DNA from: Paradevosia sp036499825
GTDB lineage: Bacteria > Pseudomonadota > Alphaproteobacteria > Rhizobiales > Devosiaceae
NCBI GenBank assembly: GCA_036499825.1
Contig: DASYCZ010000045.1
Span: forward strand, 1-64,000
Reading direction: 5' to 3'
Length of the DNA stretch: 64,000 bases
Shown here: positions 21,668-30,426 of the stretch, piece by piece
Position numbering within the stretch: the first letter of the stretch is position 1
Layout of the letters: every line of letters begins with the position of its first letter
The notes under the pieces: generated by a model
Told to the model about the DNA's origin: nothing
What the model saw: the letters and a program-made list of their open reading frames with translations, nothing else
Database searches by the model: none
Made by a program: the position numbers and the translations under genes

Positions 21668-23449
21668 ATGGGATTCAATCCATTCTCGCGTACTGGACAT
21701 TCTGAGGAGAGCAGCAAGGTCGACGCCATCATGCGCTCGCAGGCGGTGATCGAGTTTGGGCTCGATGGCGTCATTTTGACCGCCAATGAGAATTTCCTCA
21801 AAACCGTCGGGTATGGGCTGAACGAAATCGTCGGCCAGCACCACCGGATCTTCGTCGATCCGGTCGAGGCCGCGAGCCCTGCCTATGCGGCTTTCTGGAA
21901 GGCGCTCGCCACGGGACAATTCCAGACGTCCGAATATCGCCGCATCGCCAAGGGCGGGCGTGAGATCTGGCTGCAGGCGAGCTATAATCCGGTGCTCAAC
22001 CGCCATGGCAAGCCCGTCAAGGTCATCAAGTTCGCCACCGATATCTCGGCGCAAAAGAACCGCGCCGCCGACCATGCCGGCCAGGTCGCCGCCATTTCGC
22101 GCGCGCAGGCGGTGATCGAGTTCGGGCTCGATGGCACCATTCTGGACGCCAACGAGAATTTCCTCGGCGCGATGGGCTACCGGCTGGATGAAATCAAAGG
22201 CCGCCACCATCGCATGTTCGTCGAGCCGTCCTACGCTTCCGGCCGCGAGTACGAGGAGTTCTGGAGCAAGCTCAGGACCGGTGATTTCATCGCCGCCGAG
22301 TTCCGCCGCATCGGCAAGGGCGGCAAGGAAGTCTGGATCCAGGCCTCCTACAATCCGGTGCTCGACGCCAATGGCAAGCCCATGAAAGTGGTGAAGTTCG
22401 CCAACGACATCAGCGAGCGCAAGCGCGCCGAGGCGATCATCGGCCAACTGAGGAGCAGCCTGGCGCGGATGGCCGAGGGCGATCTCTCCTGCGGTATCGA
22501 TACCCAGTTCACCGGGCAATATGAGGAACTGCGCCAGGCCTTCAACCAGTCGCTGGCCCGCATCACCGATATCGTGGGCCAGTTACGCAACACCTCGAAG
22601 GCCCTGAAGACGGCGACGGGCGAGATACTGTCCGGCGCCAATGACCTGTCGGAGCGCACCAGCAAGCAGGCGGCAACGATCGAGGAAACCTCGGCCGCCA
22701 TGGAGCAGCTCGCGGCGACCGTGGTGGACAATGCGCAGCGGGCGGAAGCCGCCAGCACCCAGGCGCATGCGGTCAGCAAGACCGCCACCGATGGGGGCGC
22801 CATGATGCACCAGGCCAATGACGCCATGGAAAAGATCACCGCCTCGTCAGCCAAGATTTCCAACATCATCGGCATGATCGACGACATTGCCTTCCAGACC
22901 AATCTTCTGGCGCTCAACGCCTCGGTGGAGGCGGCGCGGGCAGGCGATGCCGGCAAGGGTTTTGCGGTGGTGGCCGTGGAAGTGCGGCGGCTGGCCCAGT
23001 CGGCAGCCGGCGCTTCCTCGGAGGTCAAGGCGCTGATCGAGCAGAGCGCCGGTGAAGTCAATTCCGGCTCGCGGCTAGTCGCCGATGCGGCCGGCAAGCT
23101 GGTGGCCATGCTCGATGCGGTCAAGGAAAACTCCTCGCTGATCGATGGCATCGCCCGGGCCAGCCGGGAGCAGGCGTCCTCCATCGAGGAAGTGTCGACC
23201 GCCGTCCGTCAGATGGACGAGATGACCCAGCACAATGCCGCGCTGGTCGAGCAAACCCATGCGGCCCTGGAGCAGACGGAAGCACAGGCGGGCGAACTCG
23301 ATCGGATCGTCGATGTGTTCCACCTCGATGCGGGCGCCACCAAGGGCGACGCACGCGCCATGCAGGGGCGGTTGCGCTCGGTGGCCAGCACCATCGGCAA
23401 ACGCTCCAGCGGCAATGTCGCCGTAGGCCAGGATTGGGCCGAGTTCTGA
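21668..23449 (+). CDS. Soluble PAS-PAS methyl-accepting chemotaxis protein
   Basis: A chemoreceptor of 593 residues without membrane segments, so it probably senses an intracellular or redox signal. Two tandem PAS domains (about 20-125 and 140-245) are near-duplicates: each begins with QAVIEFGLDG, then a NENFL motif, and ends with a (N/D)PVL-type core and a D-I-S tail. A HAMP-like linker precedes the signalling domain, whose tip reads DDIAFQTNLLALNASVEAAR, identical to the upstream receptor. The C-terminus is DWAEF. The architecture matches BdlA/Aer-like PAS receptors. The start at 21668 follows a strong GGGGGAGA ribosome binding site; the longer open frame upstream crosses the preceding gene and terminator and is rejected. 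Confidence 0.92.
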   Translation: MGFNPFSRTGHSEESSKVDAIMRSQAVIEFGLDGVILTANENFLKTVGYGLNEIVGQHHRIFVDPVEAASPAYAAFWKALATGQFQTSEYRRIAKGGREIWLQASYNPVLNRHGKPVKVIKFATDISAQKNRAADHAGQVAAISRAQAVIEFGLDGTILDANENFLGAMGYRLDEIKGRHHRMFVEPSYASGREYEEFWSKLRTGDFIAAEFRRIGKGGKEVWIQASYNPVLDANGKPMKVVKFANDISERKRAEAIIGQLRSSLARMAEGDLSCGIDTQFTGQYEELRQAFNQSLARITDIVGQLRNTSKALKTATGEILSGANDLSERTSKQAATIEETSAAMEQLAATVVDNAQRAEAASTQAHAVSKTATDGGAMMHQANDAMEKITASSAKISNIIGMIDDIAFQTNLLALNASVEAARAGDAGKGFAVVAVEVRRLAQSAAGASSEVKALIEQSAGEVNSGSRLVADAAGKLVAMLDAVKENSSLIDGIARASREQASSIEEVSTAVRQMDEMTQHNAALVEQTHAALEQTEAQAGELDRIVDVFHLDAGATKGDARAMQGRLRSVASTIGKRSSGNVAVGQDWAEF

Positions 23450-23463
23450 GACGCCCGTTTCGA

Positions 23464-23503
23464 GCGTTTTCGGGGGAGTGGACGTCACTTTTCCTGAAAA
23501 CGC
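23464..23503. terminator. Inverted repeat between convergent genes, possible bidirectional terminator
   Basis: Arms GCGTTTTC and GAAAACGC flank a 24-base centre containing CACTTTTCCT. The right half matches part of the dispersed element at 24324-24430. It sits between the convergent chemoreceptor and exported-protein genes, so a bidirectional transcription end is plausible, but the stem is short for its loop. Confidence 0.45.
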
Positions 23504-23516
23504 GGTCACACAAAAC

Positions 23517-24293
23517 TTAGAGCGAGAAGCCCGTATCGGACAGCTTCAGGGTGCGAATGTCGAAGCCGAAGGTATTTTGAGCGCCGGCCGCGGCGGCCGC
23601 CTTGACCTTGTCCAACAGTTCGGGATGCGCTTTGACGGCTCCCAGATACTGGCTGACGATGAGCGCCTGGATGATCATGGCTTCCGCCAGTTGCTGCCTT
23701 TGCGCGTCTGTGGCGTCGGTGACGGCCGGCGTGTTGATGGCAGCAGCGGCAACCTGGTTGCGAACCGCCTGCAGCGAGGCCTTGCTGGGGGCAGCATCGC
23801 TACCCTGCGTGGCAAGCCAGGCGCCTACCCAATAGAGCGCGACGGCGTCGGCCAAGTTGGTGGCACGCAGGCCATTCGGCGTCATCCAGCCGCTGGCCTG
23901 ATCGATCAGGTCATGATCGCTGAATGCCGCTGCAAGCTGCGTAGCGCCTTGCGGATCGACCGCCTTGAGCCGCTCGACGAACTGGGCGACATCCGCTTTC
24001 CGGGTGTCCGGAGATGGCTTGTAGTTGAGCTTGGCGAGCGTCGCCGCATCCATCGCGGGTGGCGTCCGCATCAGGCCGCCGGAAAGTTGTTTGCCCAGAT
24101 CCCCAAGGGCGATGGGCGCAGTATCGGCGCCACCGCTTTTCCTGGCGTCGTCATAAGTCACTGCGGCGTTGGGGGCCAGGCCCACCATCAGACCGGGATC
24201 GAGCGCCGGACCGGCATCCTGCGCGAAGGCGGTCGTGGAGCTTGCCGCTATCGCCACCAGGGCGAGTACGCGCAGGAGCATCATTGTGGGCAT
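23517..24293 (-). CDS. Exported protein of unknown function (DUF6683-like)
   Basis: A 258-residue predicted periplasmic protein. A signal peptide (MPTMMLLRVLALVAIAASS...AFAQ, cleavage near residue 25) is followed by a mostly helical domain with LNYKPSPDTRKADVAQFVERL and ADAVALYWVGAWLATQG. This pattern resembles the DUF6683 family as I remember it; a profile search would be needed to confirm that. AAGGA lies 8 bases before the start. No enzyme motif is seen. It is flanked by dispersed repeats on both sides and is probably a single-gene transcript. Confidence 0.75.
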   Translation of the reverse strand: MPTMMLLRVLALVAIAASSTTAFAQDAGPALDPGLMVGLAPNAAVTYDDARKSGGADTAPIALGDLGKQLSGGLMRTPPAMDAATLAKLNYKPSPDTRKADVAQFVERLKAVDPQGATQLAAAFSDHDLIDQASGWMTPNGLRATNLADAVALYWVGAWLATQGSDAAPSKASLQAVRNQVAAAAINTPAVTDATDAQRQQLAEAMIIQALIVSQYLGAVKAHPELLDKVKAAAAAGAQNTFGFDIRTLKLSDTGFSL

Positions 24294-24323
24294 CAGGCAT
24301 TCCTTGGTGAGTCGAAGGGCGGC

Positions 24324-24430
24324 TAGAGCGCTTCACGTTTTGATTGCATCAAAACGAACGCTCTAAGTCTTTGTTTTGGCGCGCTTTCGAGTTGGAAAAG
24401 TGGCATCCACTTTTCCTGAAAACGCTCTAG
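24324..24430. repeat. Mosaic intergenic repeat with nested palindromes
   Basis: The outer arms TAGAGCG/CGCTCTA (24324-24330 and 24359-24365) enclose a perfect palindrome CGTTTTGAT-TGC-ATCAAAACG (24336-24356). A second perfect hairpin GGAAAAGTGG-CAT-CCACTTTTCC spans 24394-24416, followed by TGAAAACGCTCTAG. Related pieces occur at 23464-23503 and 58011-58034. Mosaic elements of this kind are common between genes in Hyphomicrobiales. Confidence 0.75.
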
Positions 24431-24541
24431 ACGCGGCGTGCAGCCGTGTTCATGGCCCGCTCCATTGTCGAATTTGCGGCAGAGCCGGACTTCCTTGCCA
24501 ATCGGGCCGGGCAATTTCCGGTCCCTTAGAGAGGCGCGCCG

Positions 24542-25228
24542 TCAGCTCAGCGCCGCCTCGACCAGCGCCACGGCATGGAGGTCGGTGGTATCGTAGGTGG
24601 GAAGCGGCGAGACCGTATCGTCGATCAGCATGTTGATCTCGGTACAACCCAGGATCACAGCCTCGGCGCCACGCGCCGCCAGCGCCGCGATGGCATCCAC
24701 ATAGATGCGGCGGCTCTCCTCGCGCACGACGCCAAGGCATAGTTCCTCATAGATGATGCCGTTGAGATTGGTGCGCCCGATTTCGGGGACCAGCACCTCG
24801 AGGCCCCGCGCTTCCAGCCGTTCGCGATAGAACGGCATTTCCATGGTGAAGCGGGTGCCGAGCAGGCCGACGGTGCCGTAGCCGTCCGCGAGCAGCGCCG
24901 CAGCGGTGGGGTCGGCAATGTGGATGAATTGCATCGGAGTGGCGGCCGCTATGGCGTCGGCGACGATATGCATGGTGTTGGTGGCAAGCCCCAGCACCTC
25001 AGCGCCACCGGCGGCGAGGTTTCGCGCCACATCGGCGAGGATGTCACCGGCGGCGGCCCAGTCGCCGGCGCGCTGCAATGCCTCGATCGGCGCGAAATCC
25101 ACGGAATTGAGGATCACCGGCGCCGAATGCAGGCCGCCCAGCCGCCGGGCGGTTTCCCGGTTGAGGGTGGCATAGTAATGGGCGCTCGATTCCCAGCTCA
25201 TGCCGCCGATAAGGCCAATGGTTTTCAC
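24542..25228 (-). CDS. Aspartate/glutamate racemase family protein
   Basis: A 228-residue cofactor-independent amino-acid racemase, likely converting L- and D-Asp or Glu. The N-terminus KTIGLIGGMSWESSAHYY is the family signature. The first catalytic cysteine position normally lies in a (G/A)xxCNT motif; here the corresponding segment reads GLATNTMH, so that cysteine is replaced by alanine or shifted. The second motif LGCTEI retains its cysteine. The start is GTG at 25228, overlapping the TGA of the upstream acetyltransferase gene (GTGA), with GGAGG 8 bases before it. It is the last gene of this cluster. Confidence 0.88.
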   Translation of the reverse strand: MKTIGLIGGMSWESSAHYYATLNRETARRLGGLHSAPVILNSVDFAPIEALQRAGDWAAAGDILADVARNLAAGGAEVLGLATNTMHIVADAIAAATPMQFIHIADPTAAALLADGYGTVGLLGTRFTMEMPFYRERLEARGLEVLVPEIGRTNLNGIIYEELCLGVVREESRRIYVDAIAALAARGAEAVILGCTEINMLIDDTVSPLPTYDTTDLHAVALVEAALS

Positions 25229-25668
25229 GGGTCGAGCCTCCGGCGAAATATGATCTGCCGCTCGGTCACGGCGAACCCCCATTGGGCATGGCGCTGGATC
25301 GAGACGGTGTTGTCCAGGGTGGTATCGGAGCCGAGTTCCGCATAGCCGCGGGAGCGGGCCCAGTCGTGGACGGTTTCCACGAGCGCGGCGGCGACGCCTT
25401 TGCGGCGATACGCCGGCGACACGTAGATGCCCTCCAGCCAGCCGACCGGCGCCGTGTCGAAGCCGTCACCCCACGGGCGCTCTCCCGCCTCGGCGAAGGC
25501 GATCAGTTCCTCGCCCTCGAAGGCGCCGAAGGCCACGGTCTTGTCGTCGGCCAGCATGTCGCGGATATCGGCACGAAACTCGTCGGCAGTGTGCTTGGGC
25601 CAGAGCGCCAGCCGCAGGCGCAGCCAGGCGGCGGTGTCGCCCGCGCCGAGCCGCCTGATGTCAGCCAT
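25225..25668 (-). CDS. GNAT acetyltransferase resembling aminoglycoside 6'-N-acetyltransferase
   Basis: A 147-residue GNAT-fold acetyltransferase. It closely follows the AAC(6')-Ib-unrelated AAC(6')-I small-protein pattern: LRLALWPKH near the start, EGIYVSPAYRRKGVAAALV as the acetyl-CoA loop, ELGSDTTLDNTVSIQRHAQWGF, and TERQIIFRRRL at the end. The chromosomal housekeeping context does not indicate a mobile resistance gene, and other substrates are possible. The start at 25668 (MADIRRL) fits the family; it lies within the last codons of rppH (8-base overlap), and its stop overlaps the racemase start. Confidence 0.82.
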   Translation of the reverse strand: MADIRRLGAGDTAAWLRLRLALWPKHTADEFRADIRDMLADDKTVAFGAFEGEELIAFAEAGERPWGDGFDTAPVGWLEGIYVSPAYRRKGVAAALVETVHDWARSRGYAELGSDTTLDNTVSIQRHAQWGFAVTERQIIFRRRLDP

Positions 25669-26200
25669 TGGCCAATTGCTGAGGCAGGCCCGCGAAGGCG
25701 GCGACGACCTTGACATAGGCGTCGTGCTTGAAGGCCACGATCAGCTCCGGGGTGCGGCTGAGTTCTTCCCAGCGCCAGGCGTCGAATTCGGCCGGCATGG
25801 CGCCATTGCCCGGCTCCAGCACATTGATCTCGCTCTCCTCGCCGGTGAACGAGAAGGCGAACCAGCGCTGACGCTGGCCGCGATACTTGCCCTTGAGGGC
25901 GATGCCCAATGCCTCATCGGGCAGGTCGTAGTAAATCCATTCCGGCGCTTCGGCGATGAGCCGCGCGGAGGTGACGTTGGTCTCCTCCTCGAGTTCGCGC
26001 CGCGCTGCCGCCAATGGCTCCTCGCCCTTGTCGATGCCGCCCTGCGGCATCTGCCAGGGTGCGCCGTTCTCGGAACTGTCTTCCGGATCGTCCTCGGGCA
26101 TGCGGCGGCCGATGAACACCTGGCCCTTGTGGTTGAACAGCGCGATGCCGACGCAATCGCGATAGGGCATGGATTCCCGGTTGGGCTTGGTGACAGGCAT
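25661..26200 (-). CDS. rppH: RNA pyrophosphohydrolase (Nudix)
   Basis: RppH removes pyrophosphate from 5'-triphosphate mRNA ends and starts their decay. The protein has 179 residues from ATG 26200 (MPVTKPNRES). The start region YRDCVGIALFNHKGQVFIGRR is typical of alphaproteobacterial RppH. The Nudix box runs from GGIDKGEEP to RRELEEETN, with its catalytic glutamates intact. The start lies 8 bases after the stop of the deacetylase-like gene. A conserved ctpA-deacetylase-rppH order in related genomes supports the assignment. Confidence 0.93.
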   Translation of the reverse strand: MPVTKPNRESMPYRDCVGIALFNHKGQVFIGRRMPEDDPEDSSENGAPWQMPQGGIDKGEEPLAAARRELEEETNVTSARLIAEAPEWIYYDLPDEALGIALKGKYRGQRQRWFAFSFTGEESEINVLEPGNGAMPAEFDAWRWEELSRTPELIVAFKHDAYVKVVAAFAGLPQQLANG

Positions 26201-26208
26201 GACGGCCT

Positions 26209-27375
26209 CTATTGCATCAGGGCGCTGGCAGGCACCAGCACGACGCCGGAATTGTCGAGATCCTTGGCCCATTCAGCCACGGTGTCGATTGAAACCGGCA
26301 AGGCGGAGATGACGCCGATGGCCGAGCCATCGGAGATGGCCTTGGCCTTGAGGGCTGCAAGCGCGGCGAGGATTGAGCCACGGGACGGATCGTTGTCGAG
26401 CACCATGTCGGCGCGGCCGAACGGCACCTTGTTGGCGCTGGCCAGTTGCGGGGCCAGCGAACGGTTGGAGGTGCCATCATCGAGATAGCCGAGGCCGCGC
26501 GTGCCCAATTCTTCCATGACCGGGGCGAAGTCGCCGCCGGAGGCGGTGAAGCGGGCGCCCATATAGTTGACGACGCCCACATAGCCGCCCAGCCGCGCCA
26601 TCAGCCAGTAGAGCTTTTCGATATTGGCGCGCGGCTGCTGGTTGGCCAGAAGCGTCTGCGGGCCCGGATCGTTGTCGGGGTAATCGAAGGGCTCAAGCGG
26701 AATCTGCAGCAGCAGTTCGTGGCCGGCATTGCGGGCGGCGGCCGTCGTCACCTGCAGGGTCTTGCCATAAGGCGCGAAGGCGAGGGTAATGTCGCCGGGC
26801 AGTTTGTCGATAGCGGTCAGCGTGCCGGCCTGGTCGAGTCCGAGGCCAGTGACGACGATGGCCACCAGCGGCTTGCCGGCTGCGGTGACGGGTGTCACCG
26901 AGGCGCGTGCATAGGCGGTGAACGGCGTCTCGCCGCTGGCGCTGACGCGCGGAATGGGGCCGTTCTGGGTGTCCTCGCGCAGTGCCGGCAAGACGCCGAA
27001 GGCGTCCGGTTGCGGCTGCGTCGGATCATCGCCGATAGGCAGGCTGGGATCGACGGCGGTGATCGAGGCGCCGGCGGGCACCGGGATTTCATCGGGATCG
27101 GGCGTGATCGACACCGGCTTGCCGTCGGTCGTCGGGGCCGCAACGCTGGCGGCGAGCGTATTGGTGTTGTGGCCGGAACTGATGTCGGCGACTGCCTGCG
27201 GCTGGCCGCCCGTCGGATCATCGACCAGCAACACGCGCAGTTCCAGCCCGCCGAGCACCACGATGATGGCCGCAACCGCGAGCCGCGCGATGGGCAGGCG
27301 CCATGGGCGCCCGGTCAGAAGCTTGCGGCTCCTGTCGGTGCGGCGGCGAAGAGGAGCGCTGAGTTCGTCCGCCAT
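26209..27375 (-). CDS. Divergent polysaccharide deacetylase family protein (YibQ-like)
   Basis: A 388-residue membrane-anchored protein. A short cytoplasmic tail rich in Arg (LRRRTDRSRKLLTGRPWR) precedes one membrane helix (about 37-58). A low-complexity Pro/Thr/Asp linker leads to a C-terminal domain of the divergent polysaccharide deacetylase family, with VAIVVTGLGLDQAG, LAFAPYG, GHELLLQIPLEP and YMGARFTAS. This family lies next to ctpA and envC in many Proteobacteria and is thought to act in the envelope; catalytic activity is not established. The start at 27375 (MADELSAPL) is preferred over an ATG eight codons upstream. It is probably co-transcribed with ctpA. Confidence 0.88.
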   Translation of the reverse strand: MADELSAPLRRRTDRSRKLLTGRPWRLPIARLAVAAIIVVLGGLELRVLLVDDPTGGQPQAVADISSGHNTNTLAASVAAPTTDGKPVSITPDPDEIPVPAGASITAVDPSLPIGDDPTQPQPDAFGVLPALREDTQNGPIPRVSASGETPFTAYARASVTPVTAAGKPLVAIVVTGLGLDQAGTLTAIDKLPGDITLAFAPYGKTLQVTTAAARNAGHELLLQIPLEPFDYPDNDPGPQTLLANQQPRANIEKLYWLMARLGGYVGVVNYMGARFTASGGDFAPVMEELGTRGLGYLDDGTSNRSLAPQLASANKVPFGRADMVLDNDPSRGSILAALAALKAKAISDGSAIGVISALPVSIDTVAEWAKDLDNSGVVLVPASALMQ

Positions 27376-27450
27376 TGAGCAGTCCCGTAACCGATCCAAG
27401 CTCGGGCAGGCGCCGAATCAGCGTCTGCCCGAAAACTTTTCTAGCACAAA

Positions 27451-28836
27451 TCAGCCGGCCTGATCCGTCTTGGGCGGGAAGGACGGATCGGTTTCCTGGC
27501 CGTCGATCAGCTTGATGGCGTATTGCAGCTGGGTGTCGGCGGCCTTGTCGGCGGGCACATAGACGGAGGAGCCGGTCGAGGTGGCTTCCGGCTCGGTGCC
27601 GCCGCCGATCTGGCCGGGAAGCGAGGCTTCACCGACGGTCTCGGCTTCGAGGCGGCTTTTCAGCTCATCCGGGATGTTCTCGGTGACGGTGATGTCGGGC
27701 TGGATGCCGGCCGCCTGGATGGAACGGTTGTTGGGCGTGTAGTAACGCGCCGTGGTCAGGCGCATGGCGCCATCGGCGCCCAGCGAGATGATCGACTGCA
27801 CGGTGCCCTTGCCGAAGGAGCGGGTGCCGATCAGCGTGGCGCGTTTGTGATCCTGCAGGGCGCCGGCGACGATTTCGGCCGCCGAGGCCGAGCCGCCATT
27901 GATCAGCACCACCATGGGGACACTGGCGATCTTGGCGTCCAGATCGTCAGGCTTGGCGTCGTAGCGGGCGCTTTCGTCATCGGCGCGGCCGCGGGTCAAG
28001 ACGACCGCACCTTGCTTGAGGAACGCGTCGGCCACATAGACGGCCTGGTCGACCAGACCGCCGGGATTGTTGCGCAGGTCGAGGATGATGCCCTTGGGGG
28101 CCTCGCCATTGCGCTGCTTGTAGACATCCGCAATGGCCTTCTGGATGCCGACGAAAGCCTGCTCCGAGAAGCGCGACAGGCGCAGCACGGCGACGTCGCC
28201 TTCCATGGTCATGCGCACCGCCTGCTCGGCGATGATGTCGCGCGTCAGATCGAAATCGATGGGCGCGTCGGAGCCCTTGCGCATCACGGTGATCTTGATT
28301 TTGGTGCCCACGGCGCCGCGCATCTTGGCGACCGCATCGTCCAGCGCCATGCCGGTGATGTCCTGGCCGTCGATCTTGACGATGAAGTCGTTGGGCAAAA
28401 CGCCCGCCTTGGCGGCCGGAGTGTCGTCGATCGGGGAGACGACCTTCAGCACGCCGTCTTCCATGGTGACTTCGATGCCGAGACCGCCGAACTGGCCGGA
28501 GGTGTCCTCCTGCATGTCCGAATAACCCTTGGGATCAAGGTAGGACGAGTGCGGATCGAGCGAGGTCAGCATGCCGTTGATGGCGGCGCGAATGAGCTTT
28601 TTCTCATCCGGCACGTCGACATATTCGGCGCGGATGCGGTCGAAGACTTCGCCAAACAGGTTGAGGTCCGAATAGACCTCCGACGGGTCGCGCGTCTGCG
28701 CGGCTTCCGCGGCATCGGCCCCGGCGGTCACACCGGCGGGAGCCGGAGGCGCATCCTGGGCCAGGCTCAGCGCCGGCAGGGAGGGGAGCGCCAGCGCCAG
28801 CGCGATGGCGGCGGTGCGGAGGGACGACAAGGTCAT
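27451..28836 (-). CDS. ctpA: S41 family carboxy-terminal processing peptidase
   Basis: A periplasmic serine protease that trims C-termini of envelope proteins and cell-wall hydrolases. The protein is 461 residues with a signal peptide (cleavage near residue 26, LSLAQ). A PDZ domain lies at about 115-190 (GGLGIEVTMEDGVLKVVSPI). The protease domain has NGGSASAAEI with the nucleophile S318 and the general base K343 in FGKGTVQ, 25 residues apart as in CtpA/Prc. The start follows the envC stop by 6 bases. The envC-ctpA pairing suggests joint control of peptidoglycan hydrolysis. Confidence 0.94.
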   Translation of the reverse strand: MTLSSLRTAAIALALALPSLPALSLAQDAPPAPAGVTAGADAAEAAQTRDPSEVYSDLNLFGEVFDRIRAEYVDVPDEKKLIRAAINGMLTSLDPHSSYLDPKGYSDMQEDTSGQFGGLGIEVTMEDGVLKVVSPIDDTPAAKAGVLPNDFIVKIDGQDITGMALDDAVAKMRGAVGTKIKITVMRKGSDAPIDFDLTRDIIAEQAVRMTMEGDVAVLRLSRFSEQAFVGIQKAIADVYKQRNGEAPKGIILDLRNNPGGLVDQAVYVADAFLKQGAVVLTRGRADDESARYDAKPDDLDAKIASVPMVVLINGGSASAAEIVAGALQDHKRATLIGTRSFGKGTVQSIISLGADGAMRLTTARYYTPNNRSIQAAGIQPDITVTENIPDELKSRLEAETVGEASLPGQIGGGTEPEATSTGSSVYVPADKAADTQLQYAIKLIDGQETDPSFPPKTDQAG

Positions 28837-28842
28837 TAGCGG

Positions 28843-30270
28843 TTATCCACTTTGCGTCGGGTTGCTCGGGTTCGCCCACCATCCGGTTGGATCGACAGGC
28901 TCGTTGTTTTTTCTAAGCTCAATATAAAGAGTTGGCTTGGAGTTGCCAGCACTGGTGCTGACCGCCTGGCCAATTGTACGTGATCCCATGGCGCCCAGGG
29001 GCTCACCCATCAGCACGAACTGGCCAATATTGACAGTGGTGGTGTCAAGGCCGGCCAATAGAATCGTATAGTCGTCACCGGGATTGATCACGACGATTTG
29101 GCCATAATTGAGGTAGGGGCCCTTGTACATCACCCAGCCATCGGCCGGCGCCACCACTTCGGCGTCGGCGCGGGTGACGATGGAGGTGCCGTGGGCAATA
29201 CCCCCAAAGCCGTCGCTGCTGCCGAAATCGCTGACGCTGGTGCCCCCGGCCGGCAGGGTCAGATAGCCATGAGCCTGTGGAAACGGCACGGCCGGCTGGA
29301 CGCGGGCCGTATTGGCCAGCGCCAGCTTCACCGCCTCGGGCGTCATGGCGGTATCGGGTGAAGGGCTATCGGTCTTGGCATCGGCCTTGGCGACGGTGTC
29401 GGCGCGCGATTGCAAACTCGCCACCAGATCCTTGAGGGTCTTGGCCTTGGCGGCAAGCGCCTCGGCATCCTGCTCTTCCTTGGTAAGGTCGGCCGTCATG
29501 CGGTCGACGCCCTGCTTGCGCGCGACGATGAGGGTCGCGATGCGCAACTGCTCTTCCTCGAGCACCTGGTAGTTGGCCTTGAGCTTTGCTTCCTCGTCCT
29601 GTGCCTCGGCCTTGATCTCGGTCAGCTTCTTGAGATCGGCCGTCACCGCATCGGCCTTGGTGCGCAACTGCGGCAGGATGGCGGCGATGAGGATGGCGCT
29701 GCGGGCCGACCCCAGGGCATTGTTGGGATCGACGATCAGCGCCGGCGGCGGATTGCGCGAGATGCGTTCCAGCGCCGCCAGCACGTTGGAGATATTGGTA
29801 TCGGCGCCATCGAGGCGGCCACGGACGTCGAGTTCGGAGGCAATGAGCTCGCCGAGGCGCTCCTCCATGGACTGTACTTCGATCTCGGCCATCTTGACGC
29901 GCTGGCCGGCAGCGATGAGCGCGGCGGTCTGCTTGGTGCGGTCGCCGTTCATCTCCTCGATTTCCCGGCGCAGCTCGGCTGAGCGGTCCTTGGAAAGCGA
30001 GATGGATTTCTCGATCTCGTCGAGAGCCTGCTGGCCGGTTGCCTCGGGCGGCGTTTCCTCGGTCTTGGGTGTGCCGGGCGGGGCCGTGACGGCCAGCGGA
30101 TCGATGGTGGCGGGCAGGCCGGCATCGGGCGTAACGGGCCGGGTCTGGGTATCCGCCGGTGGCGTGGCAGGGGCGGACTGGGCGCGCAAAGCCGGGGCCA
30201 GCAGCGCCGCCGCCAGCAACACCAGGCTCGCAGCCGCAGCTTTCACCCTCTTGCCGGATGGCACCGACAT
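28843..30270 (-). CDS. EnvC-like murein hydrolase activator with degenerate LytM domain
   Basis: A 475-residue periplasmic protein with a signal peptide (about 1-31). A long coiled-coil region (about 85-300, rich in Glu/Lys/Ala) precedes a C-terminal LytM/M23 domain (about 350-465). The zinc ligands expected in active M23 enzymes (HxxxD and HxH) are not conserved: the equivalent segments read GGIAHGTSIVTRADAEV and VINPGDDYTILLAGL. It therefore probably activates amidases for cell separation, as E. coli EnvC does, rather than cutting peptidoglycan itself. It is followed directly by ctpA. The neighbouring DHFR/RibD-like gene separates it from rlmH. Confidence 0.88.
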   Translation of the reverse strand: MSVPSGKRVKAAAASLVLLAAALLAPALRAQSAPATPPADTQTRPVTPDAGLPATIDPLAVTAPPGTPKTEETPPEATGQQALDEIEKSISLSKDRSAELRREIEEMNGDRTKQTAALIAAGQRVKMAEIEVQSMEERLGELIASELDVRGRLDGADTNISNVLAALERISRNPPPALIVDPNNALGSARSAILIAAILPQLRTKADAVTADLKKLTEIKAEAQDEEAKLKANYQVLEEEQLRIATLIVARKQGVDRMTADLTKEEQDAEALAAKAKTLKDLVASLQSRADTVAKADAKTDSPSPDTAMTPEAVKLALANTARVQPAVPFPQAHGYLTLPAGGTSVSDFGSSDGFGGIAHGTSIVTRADAEVVAPADGWVMYKGPYLNYGQIVVINPGDDYTILLAGLDTTTVNIGQFVLMGEPLGAMGSRTIGQAVSTSAGNSKPTLYIELRKNNEPVDPTGWWANPSNPTQSG

Positions 30271-30426
30271 TCCTTCTCCCGCTCCCGAATCAGCGCCGGC
30301 ACCATAGCAAACGAAGAGTAAACGTACCGCTTACGAGTTGGTAACGTTCTTGGCGAAACGGCCGGATGGTGCAACCATCCAACACCAGCACATCAGCGTG
30401 GCCGAACTTGGCTCGGGGAGGAACGG

